In this document: in pieces, positions 59,591-64,000 of the stretch
Layout: every line of letters begins with the position of its first letter
Position numbering within the stretch: the first letter of the stretch is position 1
Assembly (NCBI RefSeq): GCF_000189635.1
Contig: NW_002476381.1
Coordinates: 434,001-498,000 of the forward strand
Source of the DNA: Tetrahymena thermophila SB210
Taxonomy: Eukaryota > Ciliophora > Oligohymenophorea > Hymenostomatida > Tetrahymenidae
Direction: 5' to 3'
Length of the DNA stretch: 64,000 bases
Translations under genes and position numbers: made by a program
Notes under the pieces: generated by a model
Told to the model about the DNA's origin: nothing
What the model saw: only the letters and a program-made list of their open reading frames with translations
Database searches by the model: none

Positions 59591-62500
59591 TCACTTTTTT
59601 ACTTAGTTTTGCTTAGAAGTGAATGAGAGAGAAATAAAATTCAGAAGTAATCTTAGCTCATCCCAAGCACTAATAACATACTATATAAAACTATGTCTTG
59701 TAATATAATTAGTTGTAATGTAATTTTAATTTTTTGCTGTTTGAAGGTAGTATTTAAACGAATCATGGATTTTTTTGATTCTGTCATCTGTTTATTATTC
59801 TTTTTTTATAAGGTTTAAAAGGTTGTTGTAGACTTCTTCTATAATCACTATATTAGCAACTGTGTTCAAGTGTTGTTTGAAGAATGCATCAATCACTTTA
59901 TTTTCAAATTCCTGTTTAAATAAAATTCTAGTTGAAAAAAAGAAGTCTTGCTATGAACGTATAGGACTTAATATACTTTTTTATGACTTTTAAGGCGAAT
60001 TATTTCCAGATTTTGTTTTATTTTATGATTTTATCAGTTTTTTAGGGCTTTAACTTCCTTATCTTAAAGGTGTTTATGGACTTGATTATGAATGCATGAA
60101 ATTCACTATTTAAATATGTCTGAGCTTTGAAGGGCTGCTTTCTTCAAAGCTGCTTAAAGACGATCTATTTAATTCGTTTTAAGATTCAATGTTTTTTGAT
60201 GTAAAATTTTAAGTTTAACTATTAGCTTATGAACTTTAGATTTTTACATTAAGAGTTTTACTTTTTTATATTTTTTGAGAGCTTTGATTCTGTGTATTTT
60301 AATCAACATTTTCTAGCTTAATTTAACTAAATGATTTTATAGAGTTTGAATTCTTGTACTTTTTAGGAGAGTGAGGTGAAGCCCTAGGACTTTAGAAAGA
60401 TTATCCTTCCTCCACTTGAGCATAAAAGGAATCCTAAGTCCTATTATCAACAATGAAATTGACAAATTTTTGCAGGCATTTAATATTTTAGTCGTAATTT
60501 GTTGTTTCAAAGATTTTAACGACATTCTAAAGAGAATAGCAAGCAAATGTATTTTCGTAAAATGCTTTATTATTTAAAGGATAAAAACTAAGCATAGTAA
60601 TTTTATATTCTTCTAAGGACAATAATTGGTTAAGTTTTTCAAGCTATTGAGTTTTGAGTGCAAATAAAAACTGCAACAATCTTTCTGACTCTATATTAGA
60701 CACACAATCTATTACAAATTAACCTATGTTGCTCAATGGAACAGTTATTCCTGAGTTTTTCTTTAGTATTTACTTAAACTAAGAACTTTCTTTTGCCTCA
60801 ACTAAATCAATATTTTATTTTAAAATTTAGAAATTATACTATTTCTGAGTTTAATTGTAAATATGTTAAGTCAATTCTATTTTATTAAATAGCTCTAAGT
60901 AATCTTCTAGTTCTTGCTGGTCATTTACAAAAACTTTTAAGTGCTTCGACACAATCTATTGAGCACTTTTAAGAGATATTTCATCGTTTTTTTCATATTA
61001 ATGAAAGAAGTAAGGTCTATTATAATTTTCTTATTTTTCTTCTAGTTTTTTTCTGTAAGTTGAAGCGACATCATAATATATTTGATAAAATAAATTTGAT
61101 TGCAGAATGATTGATTTAATGCAAGCTTAGATGCCCTGATTTCCTTTGTTATTTTACATTTCTTCTTTCAATTTATTTTTACTTAAACCAATTAAGCTAC
61201 AATAGAATTCAATTTATCTATTTTTGATGTTCATTTCTGATAAGCTCTCTATAAAATCATTTAAAAAATGAGATGCTACTTCTTTTTACCCGAATTATTT
61301 CATAAACCACAAAGCTGTATATTTATAGAGAGGAATATAAGGTAGTTTAGCTAAAAAGGAAGTATAATCATCTTTTATCTTATCACATAAAATGCAATTA
61401 ACAAAAGCCAAAACACAATTTTACGAAAATCTAAAAGGAGAAGGATAATAATCCTTTATATACTTCTATAATTTATATGTGTAGTTCTTTGTTTAAGGAT
61501 GAATAATTATCATATTTATTTAAGAAGACTTGTCTTCAGATTTCTTTTTTTAAGAAAGCAGTTTAAGTCTTTCCTTCAATTCATAAATTTATTTATTAAG
61601 CAAATTAATTGTTTTCTTATTTTCATCTAACTCTTTGTTATTTTACTCTTCCGATTACTTGAGCTATGAAATTCTACTAGTAAAATTTTGTTCAATGCTT
61701 TGATTTAATTTCAAAATCATTTCTTCCTTTTCATGATATTGCTAATTGCTTTAGAACTAAGATTAGTGCATCTGATTCTTTATTTGAATAGTCTATTCTG
61801 CACCATACAGCATTTCATTTATCTCTTTTATCTAATTTTCTTGTTAAATTATGTTATTTTATAGCTAATCTATCTAATCATGGTAACTTTATATTAATTC
61901 AAAAAATACTTAGAAATGCAAACAATTTTGTCAAAAATAAAATTTAAGAAATAATTTATTTTGATATTCAATTTTTTATATTAATTGATATATACCATAT
62001 TTTAAAAATAGGATAAAGTAATTCCTCGTTAAGAAAATCCTTCTGACTTGCTAGAAATAACTAAATTTAAGAATTTTTATTTCACATTTCGGTTTTAAGG
62101 CAATCCTAATATGCGAAATCTTATATAACGAGAGGTAACCATATCTAAACTTGGTGTTTATAGAAAATTTAGATTTTATTTACCCAAAATAAACGAGAAA
62201 AAAAGTAAAATAAATATCATTAATTATGATACTTAAAATTGAATATCATTTATGATACTTAAAAATTGAATATCAAAAATTAATAATTTTTTGACAACTC
62301 TAATAATTTCATATGAATATTTACATATTAAAGTATTTGTCTATGTCATTGAATAATTCGACGAATTTAAGAGTGGAGGGAGTTGGAAGAAGGGAGAGTT
62401 CTTGTATTAATTTTAGCTTCTCTTCATTTAATTATAAGATGGTTGGTTTCAAAAACTATTTTAAGGTAGGATTATTCATTTTGACAATAACTTCTAAGAG

Positions 62501-64000
62501 ACTCTTAACATTTTTCATTTAATCAACAGCTATTTAATCAGGTAGAGCGATTACGGTTTTAGAGATAAATGAATTTATTTCAGTAAATACTTTTTATAGT
62601 GCGGATAAATACAAACTACAGAATCCTAAATCATTCTGATTTTTAGATATCTCTAATGTGTAATTTTAAAAAGCTTCAAAAATGTATTTGGTGTATTCTT
62701 TGATTTTATCTTACCCTTCTAAATAGTAGCTGTGTCTGCACTGAGGTTTTTCTAATTTAGCAAGAATCGATTCTGACATAATTATTTCATGCAGTTTTTA
62801 ATAATATTCTACGCCTTAACAGCTTTTACTATTAAGATTATTGTCCTCATATTAAATAATTTTATTTATTTCAGTGTTAGTTTGAATAGAATTTGACCTT
62901 GATTATTTATAAGAATAATAGTAAGGATTCATATTAGGACTTCTTTCTTTGATTGATGTATTTTAATGAGCATTTTGTAATTTAAATAAATCTTAAGCAT
63001 CGATAATATCTTCCCTCTTTTTTTACTTAATATCATAGCTTCTCAGCTTTGTATTAGATGAAGGTCGACTCATAGATATAATATTTTTTTATAGATTAGA
63101 GTTAAAATTAGAATTAATTTTGCTTTTAACATAAAATTAGTTTGCTTAACACTGTTCTTGTTATTCATTTAACTGTATTTACTAATTTTAATTATTTTAT
63201 TATTACTTTTATGGGGTTACATATTGATATTACAGCTTTTGTAGATAAATTTATTCATTTTCTTTTTATTATAAATTGGAAGCAAATTGATCTGCAGGTT
63301 TCTTGTCTTTTAAAAATACATCAGCATATACTTGATGTCTCAAAGTTAATTTTCTACTTCCTTATTGACTTGCTTAGTACTATTATTCTCCTAGTAATTC
63401 TGAAGCAGTTTGCTATTATTATTAAGAAACCTTTTAATCTCGTTATATAGAATCAATATTTATCTTATTTTTAACAGAAGCGGAGAGAGTAGTTCTATTA
63501 AGCTAAATATTATTCTTTTATGTCTAATTTTAATTATTTTCAGCAATTTATACTTTTTCTTCATTTTATAAAAGCTAGCTCTTAGGCTAAGCAGCAAATA
63601 AATTATTATAGCTATAAACTCTTTGTCTTTTTTTTATTTAAGAAGTTGATGCTTTTCTAATAATTGCTTGAGGGTGCTAAAAATTAAGTGTTTCTTTTAT
63701 TTTTGAAATGAGCTGACTTGGAACATTTTGATTGATATTTTACATATGATCATCACCAAAATCACATCCTTGTTATTGATTTGCCTTAATCATATTTGTA
63801 CTAATTGACCTTCTCTTCAGCTTTTAAACGTAAATTGGAGCACTGAGCATATTACATATCTACTAATTATTCGTGATTAATTTACTATGATTTGCAAGAT
63901 TTATAGCTTCTTTTTAATCTTTCATCATATTATACATGAGATTTTTTTAATAATCAGATTAATTTGGAGTATCTTGAATGCTTTAAAAAGGATTTTCAGG
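59591..64000 (-). CDS. Large coiled-coil / Q-rich protein (N-terminus outside window)
   Basis: Exons 64000-62325 (5' incomplete) and 61886-59591, joined over a 438-nt intron with matching phase; at least 1323 aa visible, TGA at 59591-59593. The first ~390 visible residues are Ser/Asn/Gln-rich and disordered with basic patches and phosphosite-like RSxS. About 390-550 is helical and looks folded (HEIIMSESILAKLEKP, EGQDKIKEYTKYIFEAF, SLLEVIVKMNNPTLKQFL). Across the splice a long coiled coil starts (YHDQIDQLQNNIIQQENQ, then EELDENKKTINLLNKQIYELKERL). A second folded helical region follows (KNYTYKLQKYIKDYYPSPF, LPYIPLYKYTALWFMKQFG). Next is a Ser/Pro-rich stretch (SPRASPHSPKK) and a final helical part (EFENKVIDAFFKQHLNTV). 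No named family recognised; architecture suggests a cytoskeletal, basal-body or ciliary protein, which is inference. Confidence 0.8.
62213..62280. repeat. Short direct repeat in the coiled-coil gene intron
   Basis: A unit of about 30 nt containing ATGATACTTAAAA and TTGAATATCA occurs twice in tandem within the 438-nt intron. Confidence 0.75.

Noticed and set aside
63142-63450. 102-aa plus-strand hydrophobic frame
   Set aside because: Antisense to the Q-rich part of the coiled-coil gene; hydrophobicity comes from reading Gln/Asn/Lys codons backwards.
1-64000. tRNA, rRNA, CRISPR arrays, transposons or viral relics
   Set aside because: Scanned by eye on both strands; no tRNA B-box context, no regularly spaced repeats, no reverse-transcriptase, transposase or integrase motifs seen.

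Overview
The window reads as a ciliate macronuclear chromosome segment, most like Tetrahymena or a close oligohymenophorean relative. It is extremely AT-rich. TAA and TAG fall throughout otherwise convincing protein sequence and read well as glutamine, and every real gene ends in TGA. Introns are mostly 45-150 nt with GT/AG ends, and gaps between genes are long. Under the standard code nearly every gene is chopped into short pieces. I rebuilt the genes by eye with TAA/TAG = Gln and joined exons on GT...AG ends, phase and family similarity, so exon borders are inferences unless stated.

Layout. 1-5 kb: the 3' end of a histidine kinase (+), a secreted Cys-containing protein (+) and a small BET-type bromodomain protein (+). 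6.3-10.4 kb: an ankyrin-AGC kinase fusion (-). 12.5-15.9 kb: a six-TM protein with a degenerate histidine-kinase core (-). 18.3-19 kb: an AlkB-type dioxygenase (-). 21-24.7 kb: an eIF2-alpha-type kinase with very large low-complexity inserts (+). 25.5-26 kb: an apparent SKP1-like gene remnant. 29.4-30.5 kb: an N/Q-rich protein (+). 33.7-35.3 kb: two tandem-repeat arrays. 36-39.4 kb: two Tim17/22/23-family genes in tandem (+), the second a good TIM17. 41-42 kb: an unrecognised single-exon protein (+). 42.9-46.2 kb: CTF18, the alternative RFC large subunit (-, ten exons), divergent from a Kelch-repeat gene at 47-48.6 kb (+). 50.3-53.1 kb: a protein with two degenerate cyclic-nucleotide-binding folds (+). 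54-55.2 kb: a CDK (+). 55.9-57 kb: a CIB-like EF-hand protein (-). 58-58.7 kb: a small five-exon protein (-). 59.6 kb to the window end: a large coiled-coil/Q-rich protein (-) whose N-terminus lies outside.

The genes are not an operon or a single pathway. Signalling proteins are well represented (two histidine-kinase types, AGC, eIF2-alpha and CDK kinases, cyclic-nucleotide-binding and EF-hand proteins), beside housekeeping functions (mitochondrial import, sister-chromatid cohesion/replication, alkylation repair or tRNA modification). I found no tRNA, rRNA, CRISPR array, telomere or recognisable transposon. Long gaps hold AT-rich DNA with short tetranucleotide repeats. I do not see a clearly new multi-gene system. 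The most unusual single items are the degenerate membrane histidine kinase, the ankyrin-AGC fusion, the sensor-less eIF2-alpha kinase, the SKP1 remnant and the tandem arrays.
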